The translations under genes were made by a program, and so were the position numbers. A DNA stretch of 9,975 nt, from the NCBI GenBank assembly GCA_020847775.1, contig JADLBI010000217.1, forward strand, positions 1-9,975, read 5' to 3'. Every line of letters begins with the position of its first letter. Within the stretch, counting starts at the first letter, position 1. A model generated the notes under the pieces. That model did no database searches. It worked only from the letters and a program-made list of their open reading frames with translations, and was not told the origin of the DNA. Source of the stretch: Opitutaceae bacterium. GTDB lineage: Bacteria; Verrucomicrobiota; Verrucomicrobiia; Opitutales; Opitutaceae. Shown one piece after another: positions 1 through 6,561 of this stretch.

Positions 1-969
1 GCGGAGCTTCCACTGCGGATTGCTGAGCGGCAGCTCGTAGTAGGACTCGTGCTTGACGGTGAAGCTGCCGAAGTCCTCAAACGCGGGCACATAGGCAAGG
101 CGGTTGACGAGCTTGGAGCCAGAGAACTCCCACTCGTGGTTGAGCCCGAAGTCGAGACCGATGCTCTTGATGTCCGAGGTGAACGGGTTCTTGTAGCCCT
201 CATAGCGGAACGAGAGACCGGTGCGGCCCGTGAGCAGGCGCTTGTCTTCCTTGATGAAATCATAGCCCAGACCGGCGGCGGCGATGTTGTAGAGCTCGAT
301 GTCCTTGACGCGGTCAAAGCCTATCTCGTCGCGCACATACCATGACTTGCGGCCCGAGAAGTTGTTGGCGTAATCCACCCCGGCGTTGAACTGGTCGGCT
401 GATTTCACGGTGCCGGTCTCCTGCCGGTTGTAGGCGGTGTAGAACTGCAGGGTGTCCTCGGCGGTCTTGAGGGTCGCGCGCGCGCTGACCTGCGTGCCGA
501 GTTGGCTCTGGTTACCGGACTTGCCGTTGATGTCGAGCGCGGCTTCGTAGGCCCAATGGCGCTCCTTGGCCGCGAGCGTCTCGCGCATTTTCACCACCTG
601 CGGATCTTCCGCGCCGGCCGCCCACGTGGTGGCCACTTTTTCAACCTGCGTGCTGAGCTGGCCGTCGGCCCCGGCGATCGTGATGCCGGCGTCGCTGGTC
701 GCTACGGTGCCTTGCAGCGTGGTGCCGCTGGCGAGCCGCACATTGACCGGCGCATCGGTCGTCAGGCCGGTGACTTCGCTTTGCTTGACGACGAGGTCGC
801 CCGCGAAATCGGTGCTGACGTAAATCTTGCCGTCTTCGATCTTGGTGACGTGGCCGACGAGGCGGGCGCCGTTCTTCGTGACGATGACATCGGCCAGGGC
901 CGACACCGCGGTCAGGGCCGTGGCCAAGGCCAGACCGCAGACCGTGTTGAGTAGCTTTCGTGAGTTCAT
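1..969 (-). CDS. DUF481 (YdiY-like) exported outer-membrane-type protein, partial
   Basis: Reading leftward from the ATG at 969-967 the frame stays open for 323 codons to the window edge, so the C-terminus is missing. Residues 1-26 form a signal peptide: basic MNSRK, a hydrophobic Leu/Ala core, and a likely cut after ALA before Asp27. Residues 27-115 are a small beta-rich N-terminal region (VTKNGARLVGHVTKIEDGK, then GDLVVKQSEV) of the kind placed before DUF481 in many verrucomicrobial proteins. From about residue 138 it has the alternating aromatic/polar strands of a DUF481 beta-barrel: WAYEAALDINGKSGN, DTLQFYTAYNRQE, GLGYDFIKEDKRLLTGR, LNHEWEF. The family (E. coli YdiY) is called salt-induced outer membrane protein; the function is poorly known. 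The upstream gap contains a TTGACA on the minus strand (1017-1012), but the hexamer 17 bp downstream (TGCTTT) is a poor -10. No Shine-Dalgarno sequence precedes the ATG. Family call is good; role is unknown. Confidence 0.85.
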   Translation of the reverse strand, partial: MNSRKLLNTVCGLALATALTAVSALADVIVTKNGARLVGHVTKIEDGKIYVSTDFAGDLVVKQSEVTGLTTDAPVNVRLASGTTLQGTVATSDAGITIAGADGQLSTQVEKVATTWAAGAEDPQVVKMRETLAAKERHWAYEAALDINGKSGNQSQLGTQVSARATLKTAEDTLQFYTAYNRQETGTVKSADQFNAGVDYANNFSGRKSWYVRDEIGFDRVKDIELYNIAAAGLGYDFIKEDKRLLTGRTGLSFRYEGYKNPFTSDIKSIGLDFGLNHEWEFSGSKLVNRLAYVPAFEDFGSFTVKHESYYELPLSNPQWKLR

Positions 970-1080
970 GACAAATTATGGAAGGGTCAAAGCACCGGCA
1001 ATGCCTCCAGGTGTCAACCATTGGCGTCTGGGTGAATTTACTTAGCCACGTTTTTGATTCCCGCCCCGCTTCCGCTCTCC

Positions 1081-1995
1081 ATGCTGGCCCGCATGACACC
1101 GGAACGCCCCGCGATTTTGACCGCCAGCAACTGGCAGGATTACCAGTTGCTCGATTGCGGCGACGGCATGAAGCAGGAGCGCTGGGGCGACTTCACCCTC
1201 GTGCGACCCGACCCGCAAATCATCTGGCCGCGCCATGGTCGCGAGCCCGGTGCACCGTGGAAGAGTTGGGATGGGTTTTACCACCGCAGTGAACAGGGCG
1301 GCGGCCAGTGGGAGTTTCGTCGCACCCTGCCGGAGAACTGGACCATCCGCTACGCGTCGCTCGGGCTCACTTTTAAAATCCGGCCCACAAATTTCAAACA
1401 CACCGGGCTCTTTCCCGAACAGGCCGTCAATTGGGAGTGGTTCAGCGCGCGCATCAAGAGCGCCGTCCAGGCCGGCCGCACGGTCAACGTGCTCAACCTC
1501 TTCGGCTACACCGGCGCCGCCACCTGCGCCGCCGCCAAGGCGGGTGCCCATGTCTGCCACGTGGACGCCGCCGAGGGCATGGTGAAATGGTGCCGCGAAA
1601 ACGCCGCGCTCTCCGGCCTCGCCGATTCTCCGATCCGCTACATCACGGATGATTGCCTAAAATTTGTGCGCCGCGAAATCCGCCGCGAAAAACGCTACGA
1701 CGCCATCATCATGGACCCGCCGACCTACGGCCGCGGCAGCACCGGCGAAATGTGGAAACTCGAAGACCACTTGTGGATGCTCCTCCGCGAATGCCGCGAA
1801 CTGCTTAGCGACCAGCCGGTCTTTTTTCTCATTAACGCCTACACCGCGCGCCTCTCGCCCACCGTCGTCGCCAACCTCCTTGGCGAGTTGATGACCGGCC
1901 GCACCGGCTCGATTACTGCCGGCGAAGTCGGCCTGCCGGTTCAACACGACGGCAAAATCCTTCCCTGCGGCATCTACGGCCGTTGGGAAGCGTGA
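1081..1995 (+). CDS. RlmI-like class I SAM-dependent methyltransferase
   Basis: A Rossmann-fold methyltransferase of 304 residues from the ATG at 1081, resembling the catalytic part of the RlmI/COG1092 rRNA cytosine-5 methyltransferases but without a recognisable N-terminal PUA domain. The N-terminal part (NWQDYQLLDCGDGMKQERWG, then LVRPDPQIIWPR) matches a compact subgroup I recall from Bacteroidota and Verrucomicrobiota. Motif I is LNLFGYTGAAT at residues 138-148, followed by the acidic HVDAAEGMVKW with Asp162 expected to bind the SAM ribose. DD at 190-191 is the adenine-contact region, and the catalytic-loop motif DPPTYGRG lies at 212-219. The substrate is probably RNA but cannot be fixed from sequence. 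Start: the frame is open back to a TTG at 1054, but ATGs at 1081 and 1093 are more likely; none has a Shine-Dalgarno sequence. It is divergent from the DUF481 gene and convergent with the VOC gene, so it is probably monocistronic. Confidence 0.85.
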   Translation: MLARMTPERPAILTASNWQDYQLLDCGDGMKQERWGDFTLVRPDPQIIWPRHGREPGAPWKSWDGFYHRSEQGGGQWEFRRTLPENWTIRYASLGLTFKIRPTNFKHTGLFPEQAVNWEWFSARIKSAVQAGRTVNVLNLFGYTGAATCAAAKAGAHVCHVDAAEGMVKWCRENAALSGLADSPIRYITDDCLKFVRREIRREKRYDAIIMDPPTYGRGSTGEMWKLEDHLWMLLRECRELLSDQPVFFLINAYTARLSPTVVANLLGELMTGRTGSITAGEVGLPVQHDGKILPCGIYGRWEA

Positions 1996-2023
1996 TCTCC
2001 AAGGCCGTCCGCCCCGAGTGAAC

Positions 2024-2040
2024 TGTTCGTAATACGAACA
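2024..2040. repeat. 17-bp palindrome, copy 1 (operator-like)
   Basis: TGTTCGTAATACGAACA has perfect 8-bp arms (TGTTCGTA/TACGAACA) around a single A. An identical copy lies at 2068-2084. It sits 28 bp after the methyltransferase stop, in the gap between two converging genes. It resembles a binding site for a dimeric regulator. As RNA it could form a 6-bp stem with a TAATA loop, but no T-tract follows, so an intrinsic terminator is unlikely. The binding protein is unknown. Confidence 0.6.
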
Positions 2041-2067
2041 TTAGCCATAAACCGGAACACACCCGAT

Positions 2068-2084
2068 TGTTCGTAATACGAACA
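2068..2084. repeat. 17-bp palindrome, copy 2 (operator-like)
   Basis: This is an exact second copy of the palindrome at 2024-2040, including the asymmetric central base. The centres (2032 and 2076) are 44 bp apart, close to four helical turns, so two bound dimers would lie on about the same face of the DNA. The 27 bp between the copies differ from both, so only the palindrome is repeated. It ends 26 bp from the 3' end of the VOC gene. Confidence 0.6.
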
Positions 2085-2110
2085 CTTGGTCCCGGGTGGA
2101 CGGGCGCGGT

Positions 2111-2569
2111 TCACCGATATTCCGCCAGTTCCAGAATCACGCCGTCGGGATCGAGAAAATACACGAGCGTCTTCTCGCCGGCGTCGTGGCTCACCACGCC
2201 AGAGGGCACGCGCACCGGGTCGCTGAAGACGGTGACGCCCGCAGCGCGCAGCTTCGCCGTCATCGCCGCAATGTCGTCCACCCGCAGCGCGAGGTGGCGC
2301 AGGCCGCGCGTGTTGGCCTGCCGATTATCCGAGGGATCTGCCCCGACCGGTGCGTCGTAGCACAGCAATTCGATGCGCGGCTCGCCCGCCGGGGCCACCA
2401 CATAGGCGACGCGCCCCCGCACACCCTTGAGCCCGACGATGCGGTCGATCCACGCGCCCTCCAGCGTCGCTTCCTTGGCCAAACGAAAGCCCAGTAGTTC
2501 GGTGTAAAACGCCACCGAACGGGCCAGATCGGTGACGACGATATTGATGTGGTCAACGGCGCGTATCAT
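2111..2569 (-). CDS. VOC family (glyoxalase/dioxygenase-fold) protein
   Basis: A 152-residue protein with two beta-alpha-beta-beta-beta modules of the vicinal oxygen chelate fold: residues 1-70 start with AVDHINIVVTDLARSVAFY, and residues 88-152 start with GLRHLALRVDDI. The usual metal ligands are present at equivalent points: His7, Glu67 (RIELLCY), His92 and Glu147 (VILELAEYR). It is therefore probably an active divalent-metal enzyme. The family includes glyoxalase I, methylmalonyl-CoA epimerase, ring-cleaving dioxygenases and thiol transferases, and the substrate cannot be chosen here. The frame continues upstream to 2692 inside the peptidase gene, but homology begins at MIRAVDHINIV, so the ATG at 2569-2567 is used. 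It starts 10 bp after the stop of the S9 peptidase gene, implying co-transcription. Confidence 0.85.
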   Translation of the reverse strand: MIRAVDHINIVVTDLARSVAFYTELLGFRLAKEATLEGAWIDRIVGLKGVRGRVAYVVAPAGEPRIELLCYDAPVGADPSDNRQANTRGLRHLALRVDDIAAMTAKLRAAGVTVFSDPVRVPSGVVSHDAGEKTLVYFLDPDGVILELAEYR

Positions 2570-2579
2570 GTCCCGCGAT

Positions 2580-4565
2580 TCAATTCGCCGGCATGTTCCT
2601 TTGCAAGAATGCGCCGATGCGCTCCATCGCTTCGATAACGTTTTTATAGTTATCAAGGCCATGCGCCTCGTTGTATTTCGCCATGAGTTCATAGGTGCCG
2701 CCCGCCTCCTGCAATGCTTCGGCCATGAGCTTGGCCTGACTGTAAGGCACGACCGGATCGTCGCGCCCGTGGATCATCAACACCGGCACCTTGATGTTGC
2801 GCGCGAGATAGCGTGGCGAGGTCGCCCGCAGTTCCGCGGCATCCTTCACTGGGTCGCCGACGATGCTCACTGTCGGACCATAGGAGCGAGGAAACACATT
2901 GGCCTTCTCCTTGATCAACTCGATCCAGTCGGTCACGCCCGCGATATTGATCGCGCAGCGGTAAAGCCCCGGTTCCGTGGCCACGCCCATCATCGCGGAA
3001 TAACCGCCGAAACTCGCGCCCATGATCGCCACGCGCTTCGGGTCGGCCAAGCCCTTCGCGATGGCCCAGCGCGCAGCGTCGGTGATGTCGTGCTGCGTGT
3101 CGGTGCCGACCTTGCGGCGACCTTTTTTTAGAAACGCGTCGCCGTAGCCCGCCGAGCCGCGGTAATCGACCTGCAGCACCGCATAGCCGCGGTTGGCCAG
3201 AAATTGGACATACGGATCGTAACCCCAAACGTCGCGGGTGCGCGGGCCGCCGTGCGGCATCACGACCATTGGCAGATTTTTCTGCCCACGTCCCTTCGGC
3301 AGCGTCAGGTAACCGTGAATGCGCTGGCCGTCGCGCGCCTTGAACTTGATCGCCACCGTCTGCGCCATCTTCTCCGGATCAACCCACGGCATGCGCGCCA
3401 GTAACTTGCTCAGCTTGGGGCCCTCGGTTTCATACAGGTAATACGTGCCAGGGTCATGTGCGGCCCACGACAACACCAGCATGCGATTGAGGTCCGCGCT
3501 CATGCTGACGATTGTATTGGCCTTGCCCGGCAGCGTCGCGTCAATCGCGGCCTGATGCCGCGCCATCGTCTCATCGAACCACCGCACCCGGGGATAATCG
3601 GTCAGGTAGCGCACGCCCAGCAAGCGGCCGCCCGGCCCCGGCGCAAACACCAAGGCCTGCTGCGCCACGCCGTTGGCAAACGAACGCCATTCCACCGGGA
3701 TGATGTCGTAGGTGTCGTTCGTGACCAAGGCCTCGCCATACGCCATCGTGCGAAAGTCAAACGGGTAGACGGCCCAGTGGCGGTCGGCCGTGTATTTGAC
3801 GACGTAGAGGGTCTGGTTGTCGCCGGAGAACGCCAGTGGCCGCACCGCTGGATCGGAAAAATCCGCGCCAGGCAGCGGCTGCCAGGGAGAAGCCACCGTC
3901 GCGCGATACACCACGCGTGAAACGCCTTTTTTAGTCTGCACCGCCACGCGCAACGCCCCGTTCGCATCGGGCACCCATTGCGCGATATCGCCGGGATTTT
4001 CCTCCACGCGCTCGAAGCCGCCAGTGCGCGAGTTGACCTTCAGCACATGCGGTCGGTTGCCCAGATCCACCCACAGGTTCGCGCCGATACCATCCACCGC
4101 ATAAGCCGTGTCGTATTCCGTCAGCAGCACGGTGCCGTTTTGTTCGTCGTAAAAATTAAACAAGGTATACGGAGTGGTGAGGTATGTGCCTTGGTGGATT
4201 GAGTAGCGGTCTTTGCCGGTGAGCCCTTCGTAGCGCTTGCCGTCCTTGTCCATCGCGGAAAACCCACCGGGATACAGACTGAACAAAAGCCGATGACTGT
4301 TCAGCCAATCGAGCCTAGTGCCCTGCGTCACCCACGGTCGCCCGGTGTTCGGAATCTCGATGCCCATAACCTTGTTGGTGTCGAGGTTGCGCATCAGGAT
4401 TTTTTGCCGGCCCTTGACGGTTTCCACGTAGGCGACCGTTTTGCCGTCCGGCGACAACGTCATGCCGTCAAACATCGGCATGTGGGCGAATTCCTCGATC
4501 GGCAACGGCTCGGCCCGGGCCGACAGGGCAAAACACAAAAACACAAGGGCGCAGGGTAATCGCAT
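2580..4565 (-). CDS. S9 family (prolyl oligopeptidase-like) secreted serine peptidase
   Basis: A 661-residue two-domain peptidase. Residues 1-18 are a signal peptide (MRLPCALVFLCFALSARA, cut before Glu19), so it acts outside the cytoplasm, probably in the periplasm. Residues 19 to about 390 form the N-terminal beta-propeller, with repeated short strands such as MTLSPDGKTVAYVE and PLAFSGDNQTLYVVKY. Residues 400-661 are the alpha/beta-hydrolase domain: HGGP (438-441) for the oxyanion region, the nucleophile elbow GASFGGYSA with Ser518, Asp603 in HGRDDPVVP, and His635 in NEAHGLDNY. The spacing fits the S9C acylaminoacyl peptidase/DPP branch. EAHG instead of the commoner EGHG is a mild variation; the catalytic His is kept. 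Such enzymes remove acyl-amino acids or dipeptides from short peptides; specificity is not predictable here. It is the first gene of a likely two-gene unit with the VOC gene and is divergent from the PEP-CTERM gene. Confidence 0.93.
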   Translation of the reverse strand: MRLPCALVFLCFALSARAEPLPIEEFAHMPMFDGMTLSPDGKTVAYVETVKGRQKILMRNLDTNKVMGIEIPNTGRPWVTQGTRLDWLNSHRLLFSLYPGGFSAMDKDGKRYEGLTGKDRYSIHQGTYLTTPYTLFNFYDEQNGTVLLTEYDTAYAVDGIGANLWVDLGNRPHVLKVNSRTGGFERVEENPGDIAQWVPDANGALRVAVQTKKGVSRVVYRATVASPWQPLPGADFSDPAVRPLAFSGDNQTLYVVKYTADRHWAVYPFDFRTMAYGEALVTNDTYDIIPVEWRSFANGVAQQALVFAPGPGGRLLGVRYLTDYPRVRWFDETMARHQAAIDATLPGKANTIVSMSADLNRMLVLSWAAHDPGTYYLYETEGPKLSKLLARMPWVDPEKMAQTVAIKFKARDGQRIHGYLTLPKGRGQKNLPMVVMPHGGPRTRDVWGYDPYVQFLANRGYAVLQVDYRGSAGYGDAFLKKGRRKVGTDTQHDITDAARWAIAKGLADPKRVAIMGASFGGYSAMMGVATEPGLYRCAINIAGVTDWIELIKEKANVFPRSYGPTVSIVGDPVKDAAELRATSPRYLARNIKVPVLMIHGRDDPVVPYSQAKLMAEALQEAGGTYELMAKYNEAHGLDNYKNVIEAMERIGAFLQRNMPAN

Positions 4566-4808
4566 GGTGCTAATGGGGCGCGCCTACTTTTGCCGCGATT
4601 TCCGCGGATGGAAGCCTATTCCTTGGGCTCCATGCCCCCGCCGATTCGTTCTACCTGCAGTCCACCGCGCATTTGCGTTAATCACGCTCCCGCGTGCCTT
4701 TTGATTGCAGCGGGTTCGGTCTTTGTGGCGTATGGCGGGACACGGCTGTTTGGGATTGCCCTACCGCGAAATTGAAATCTCTTATCTGGCCCAACCCCAC
4801 CCGACACC
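4566..4808. other. Divergent intergenic region with decayed repeat copy
   Basis: This 243-bp gap must hold the promoters for the leftward S9 peptidase gene and the rightward PEP-CTERM gene. Its left third (4588-4670) is a copy of the 5' end of the SIS gene further right. The remainder (4671-4808) is single-copy in the window. I find no promoter with both convincing -35 and -10 elements. TTGATT at 4701 and the AT-richer stretch 4769-4786 are the only weak candidates, and no Shine-Dalgarno sequence precedes the ATG at 4809. A 47-codon open frame (ATG 4632 to stop 4775) starts inside the repeat. Its first residues come from frameshifted SIS sequence, so I treat it as non-coding. Confidence 0.6.
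4588..4670 (+). pseudogene. Degenerate copy of the SIS gene leader and first codons
   Basis: The segment aligns with 5636-5722 at 71 of 83 positions with one 4-nt gap. The match covers 44 bp before the SIS ATG and about 14 codons after it. Here the ATG (4632) survives, but the missing 4 nt shift the frame. Read in the restored frame it gives DSFYLQSTAHLR and then a stop, against DSFYQQSTALIA in the intact gene. It is best explained as a decayed duplicate lying on the other side of the PEP-CTERM gene. Two short hairpins are kept: TTTCC/GGAAG (4599-4614) and GGGC/GCCC (4625-4637). Confidence 0.65.
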
Positions 4809-5600
4809 ATGAACTCTCTTGTTCGCGGCTCGTTCGCACTGGCCACTTTGCTGGCCTGCATGATCACCACCGCTTCCGCCCAAACCACCGTCGGTCTCTG
4901 GCGCATGGGCGAGGACGATCCGGGCGCCGTTTCCGGCAACGCCCTCAACTCCACCCTCACCGCCTCTGTGGGCACCAACCTCACGTATTCCGGCAGCGGC
5001 GGCAATTACACCAACTTCACCCCCGGCTCCGGCAGCCCGCTCGCCGTCAATCTCGGTGGCTCGGCGCATTACGAGACCGCGAGCAATCTCGGCCTCTCCA
5101 CCAACTTCGCCATCGAGACCTGGGTGATGTTCTCCAATTTGGATACCACCCAATGGGTCGCGCTGGCGGGCTTCGGCGCTTCTAGCGGCGTTGGGCTGCT
5201 GTTCGAAGAGAGTAATGACACCCTGCGTGGTGCCAAGTCTGGCACCGGTTATTTTGCGAGCTCGCCAGCACTCTCGACTGGCACTTGGTATCATGCGGCC
5301 ATCGTCGTGAACGAGAATAGTGTCGCGAGCTTCTATTTCAATGGCTCGCTCGTGGCCGGCACCACCACGATTGGGTCGTTGGCTAGCAACTTCTCCATCG
5401 GCGGCGATGAAAATGCCTCCGCTCATCTCGTCGGCATGGTGGATCATACTCGCGTCTTCACTTTCAACACCGGCACATTCTCCCCGTCGATGTTCACCTA
5501 CCCCGCCAGTGCCATCCCCGAACCCTCGACCTACGCGGTCCTGCTTGGTCTGGCCGCGCTGGGTGGTGCGTGGTGGCAGCGCCGCCGCCGAGCCGTCTAA
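4809..5600 (+). CDS. LamG-like secreted protein with PEP-CTERM sorting signal
   Basis: A 263-residue exported protein. Residues 1-24 are a signal peptide ending TTASA before Gln25. Residues 25 to about 225 form a concanavalin A-like LamG/laminin-G_3 jelly roll: VGLWRMGEDDPGA at the start, HYETASNLGLSTNFAIETWV and TGTWYHAAIVVNENSVASFY in the core, and GMVDHTRVFTFNTG near the end. The C-terminus has the three-part PEP-CTERM signal: IPEPSTYAVLLG (Pro237-Glu-Pro239), a hydrophobic stretch through AALGGAWW, and a basic RRRR tail. In this system an exosortase processes the tail and the protein is moved to the cell surface or exopolysaccharide. A carbohydrate-binding or adhesion role is plausible but unproven. 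The gene lies divergent to the peptidase gene and 79 bp before the SIS gene on the same strand, between two copies of a direct repeat. Its own processing enzymes are not in the window. Confidence 0.88.
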   Translation: MNSLVRGSFALATLLACMITTASAQTTVGLWRMGEDDPGAVSGNALNSTLTASVGTNLTYSGSGGNYTNFTPGSGSPLAVNLGGSAHYETASNLGLSTNFAIETWVMFSNLDTTQWVALAGFGASSGVGLLFEESNDTLRGAKSGTGYFASSPALSTGTWYHAAIVVNENSVASFYFNGSLVAGTTTIGSLASNFSIGGDENASAHLVGMVDHTRVFTFNTGTFSPSMFTYPASAIPEPSTYAVLLGLAALGGAWWQRRRRAV

Positions 5601-5617
5601 TTGATTCATCGACGAGG

Positions 5618-5639
5618 ACCGCGCGGCCGGTTTCTTTTT
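5618..5639 (+). terminator. Possible weak intrinsic terminator after PEP-CTERM gene
   Basis: ACCG-CGCGGC-CGGT (5618-5631) can form a short GC-rich hairpin and runs directly into TTTCTTTTT. It lies 18 bp after the PEP-CTERM stop and before the SIS start, so it would separate that gene from the sugar operon. The stem is only 4 bp, so this is tentative. Confidence 0.3.
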
Positions 5640-5722
5640 GCCGCGACTTCCGTCAGGGGAAGCCTATTTCTTGGGCCTCATGCCCTCCCCCGCTGATTCG
5701 TTCTACCAGCAATCCACCGCGC
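5636..5722 (+). repeat. Direct repeat partner: leader and start of the SIS gene
   Basis: This is the intact partner of the copy at 4588-4670. It overlaps the SIS start codon at 5680. It contains hairpin CTTCC-GTCAGG-GGAAG (5647-5662) and hairpin GGGC-CTCAT-GCCC (5673-5685); the loop and 3' stem of the second include the ATG. Compared with the other copy, most substitutions fall in the loops and none breaks a pair (one C-G becomes U-G). It may be a translational control element, or simply the source of a duplication. Confidence 0.6.
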
Positions 5723-6408
5723 TCATCGCCGCGACGCGCGAAAAAAACCAACCGGTCATCACCGCGCTCGCGCCGATCATCGGGCGCAATCTCGCCGCGG
5801 GCGGCATGCTGCACGTCTTCGGCAGCGGCCACAGCGAAGTCTTGGCGCGCGAGATCATCAGCCGCGCTGGCGGCCTCGTCTGCGTCAACGGCGTGCTCGA
5901 TCCCACCGGCGGCTTTATCGAAAACCTCGTCGGCTACGGCACCGCGCTCGCTGGCCGCTACGACCGCCGCTACGAACTGCGGCCCGGCGAAACGATCATC
6001 GTCATCTCCAACTCTGGCAAAAACTCCGCGCCCATCGAAGTCGCACTCTACGCCAAAGAAAAAGGACTCAACATCGTCGGCCTCACCTCGGTCGCGATGT
6101 CATCTACTGCGAAGACGGTGCACCCGGGCGGCAAAAACCTGCACGCCATCGCCCATCACACGCTCGATAACTTCGGCGTGCCGGGCGACACCCTCATCGA
6201 TCTCGGCGACGGCCTCATGTCCGGCCCCACCTCCACCCTCGTCGGCGGCATGTTGCTCAACCTCCTCATGCTCGAAACCATGACGTGGATGCGCGCCCAA
6301 GGCCATCCGCTGCCCGTGTTGCGCAGTCAAAATCTGCCCGGCGCCATCGCGCACACCCGCCAGGTCGGCGAAAGATACAAACACCGCCTCAGCAAACAGC
6401 TCGCATGA
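5680..6408 (+). CDS. SIS-domain phosphosugar protein (UPF0309/COG4821 family)
   Basis: A 242-residue sugar isomerase (SIS) domain protein; the length fits the UPF0309 family. The phosphosugar-binding motifs are clear: HVFGSGHSEVLAREIISRAGG (residues 45-65, with GSGHS at 48-52) and VISNSGKNSAPIEVALYAKE (108-127). The family-typical HPGGKNLHAIAHHTLDNFGV, then PGDTLIDL, follows at 148-174, and a Gly-rich GPTSTLVGGMLLNLLMLE at 182-199. SIS proteins isomerise or otherwise handle phosphorylated sugars. From memory, a member of UPF0309 was named for its place beside nagA, and the GlcNAc-type kinase next here agrees with amino-sugar metabolism. The exact reaction is unknown. ATG 5680 is chosen over an in-frame TTG at 5638, because the latter sits at the end of a T-tract and adds residues not expected in the family. 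It is first in a likely three-gene operon; 153 bp separate it from the kinase. Confidence 0.85.
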   Translation: MPSPADSFYQQSTALIAATREKNQPVITALAPIIGRNLAAGGMLHVFGSGHSEVLAREIISRAGGLVCVNGVLDPTGGFIENLVGYGTALAGRYDRRYELRPGETIIVISNSGKNSAPIEVALYAKEKGLNIVGLTSVAMSSTAKTVHPGGKNLHAIAHHTLDNFGVPGDTLIDLGDGLMSGPTSTLVGGMLLNLLMLETMTWMRAQGHPLPVLRSQNLPGAIAHTRQVGERYKHRLSKQLA

Positions 6409-6414
6409 GTTTTA

Positions 6415-6556
6415 TAACCACGAAACACACGAATGACACGAAAAGGCTGAGACCAAGATTAGTCTTTTGGCAGCCAACAGGCTCCACGCAAACCACGCAT
6501 CTCTTTCCGCGTTTTCCGTGGGTTTCATTTCGTGTTTTTTGTATATTTCGTGGTTA
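6415..6556. repeat. 142-bp CACGAAA-type inverted-repeat element
   Basis: The ends are a perfect 11-bp inverted pair (TAACCACGAAA at 6415-6425, TTTCGTGGTTA at 6546-6556). Imperfect similarity continues inward to about 30 bp on each side. Each arm is built from about three 9-bp units: CCACGAAAC, ACACGAATG, ACACGAAAA on the left, and CCACGAAAT, ATACAAAAA, ACACGAAAT on the right when read in reverse complement. A weaker nested pair lies inside (6484-6521). No coding potential is seen. I recall similar CCACGAAA arrays as dispersed intergenic repeats in many environmental genomes. It nearly fills the SIS-kinase gap and ends 5 bp before the kinase ATG. Confidence 0.7.
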
Positions 6557-6561
6557 ACTCC

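Noticed and set aside
502..954. 150-codon plus-strand frame opposite the DUF481 gene
   Set aside because: It is antisense to a gene with signal peptide and family features. Such shadows are expected in GC-rich DNA.
2024..2084. Palindromes as intrinsic terminators for the convergent genes
   Set aside because: The stem would be 6 bp and AT-containing, and no T-run follows on either strand.
2111..2692. Longer 193-codon frame for the VOC gene starting inside the peptidase gene
   Set aside because: The extra N-terminal residues (MNSWRNTTRRMALITIK) do not belong to the VOC fold and overlap the peptidase C-terminus. The fold begins at the ATG at 2569.
2532..3131. 199-codon plus-strand frame opposite the S9 peptidase
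   Set aside because: The composition is typical of a shadow (His/Arg-rich, no domain). The opposite strand carries the catalytic triad.
4632..4775. 47-codon open frame with a hydrophobic stretch, possible leader peptide
   Set aside because: Its start comes from the decayed SIS copy read out of frame, and nothing else supports coding.
5638..5679. In-frame TTG extension of the SIS protein by 14 residues
   Set aside because: The TTG lies in the T-tract of a possible terminator. The similarity of this stretch to the other repeat copy is explained at DNA level.
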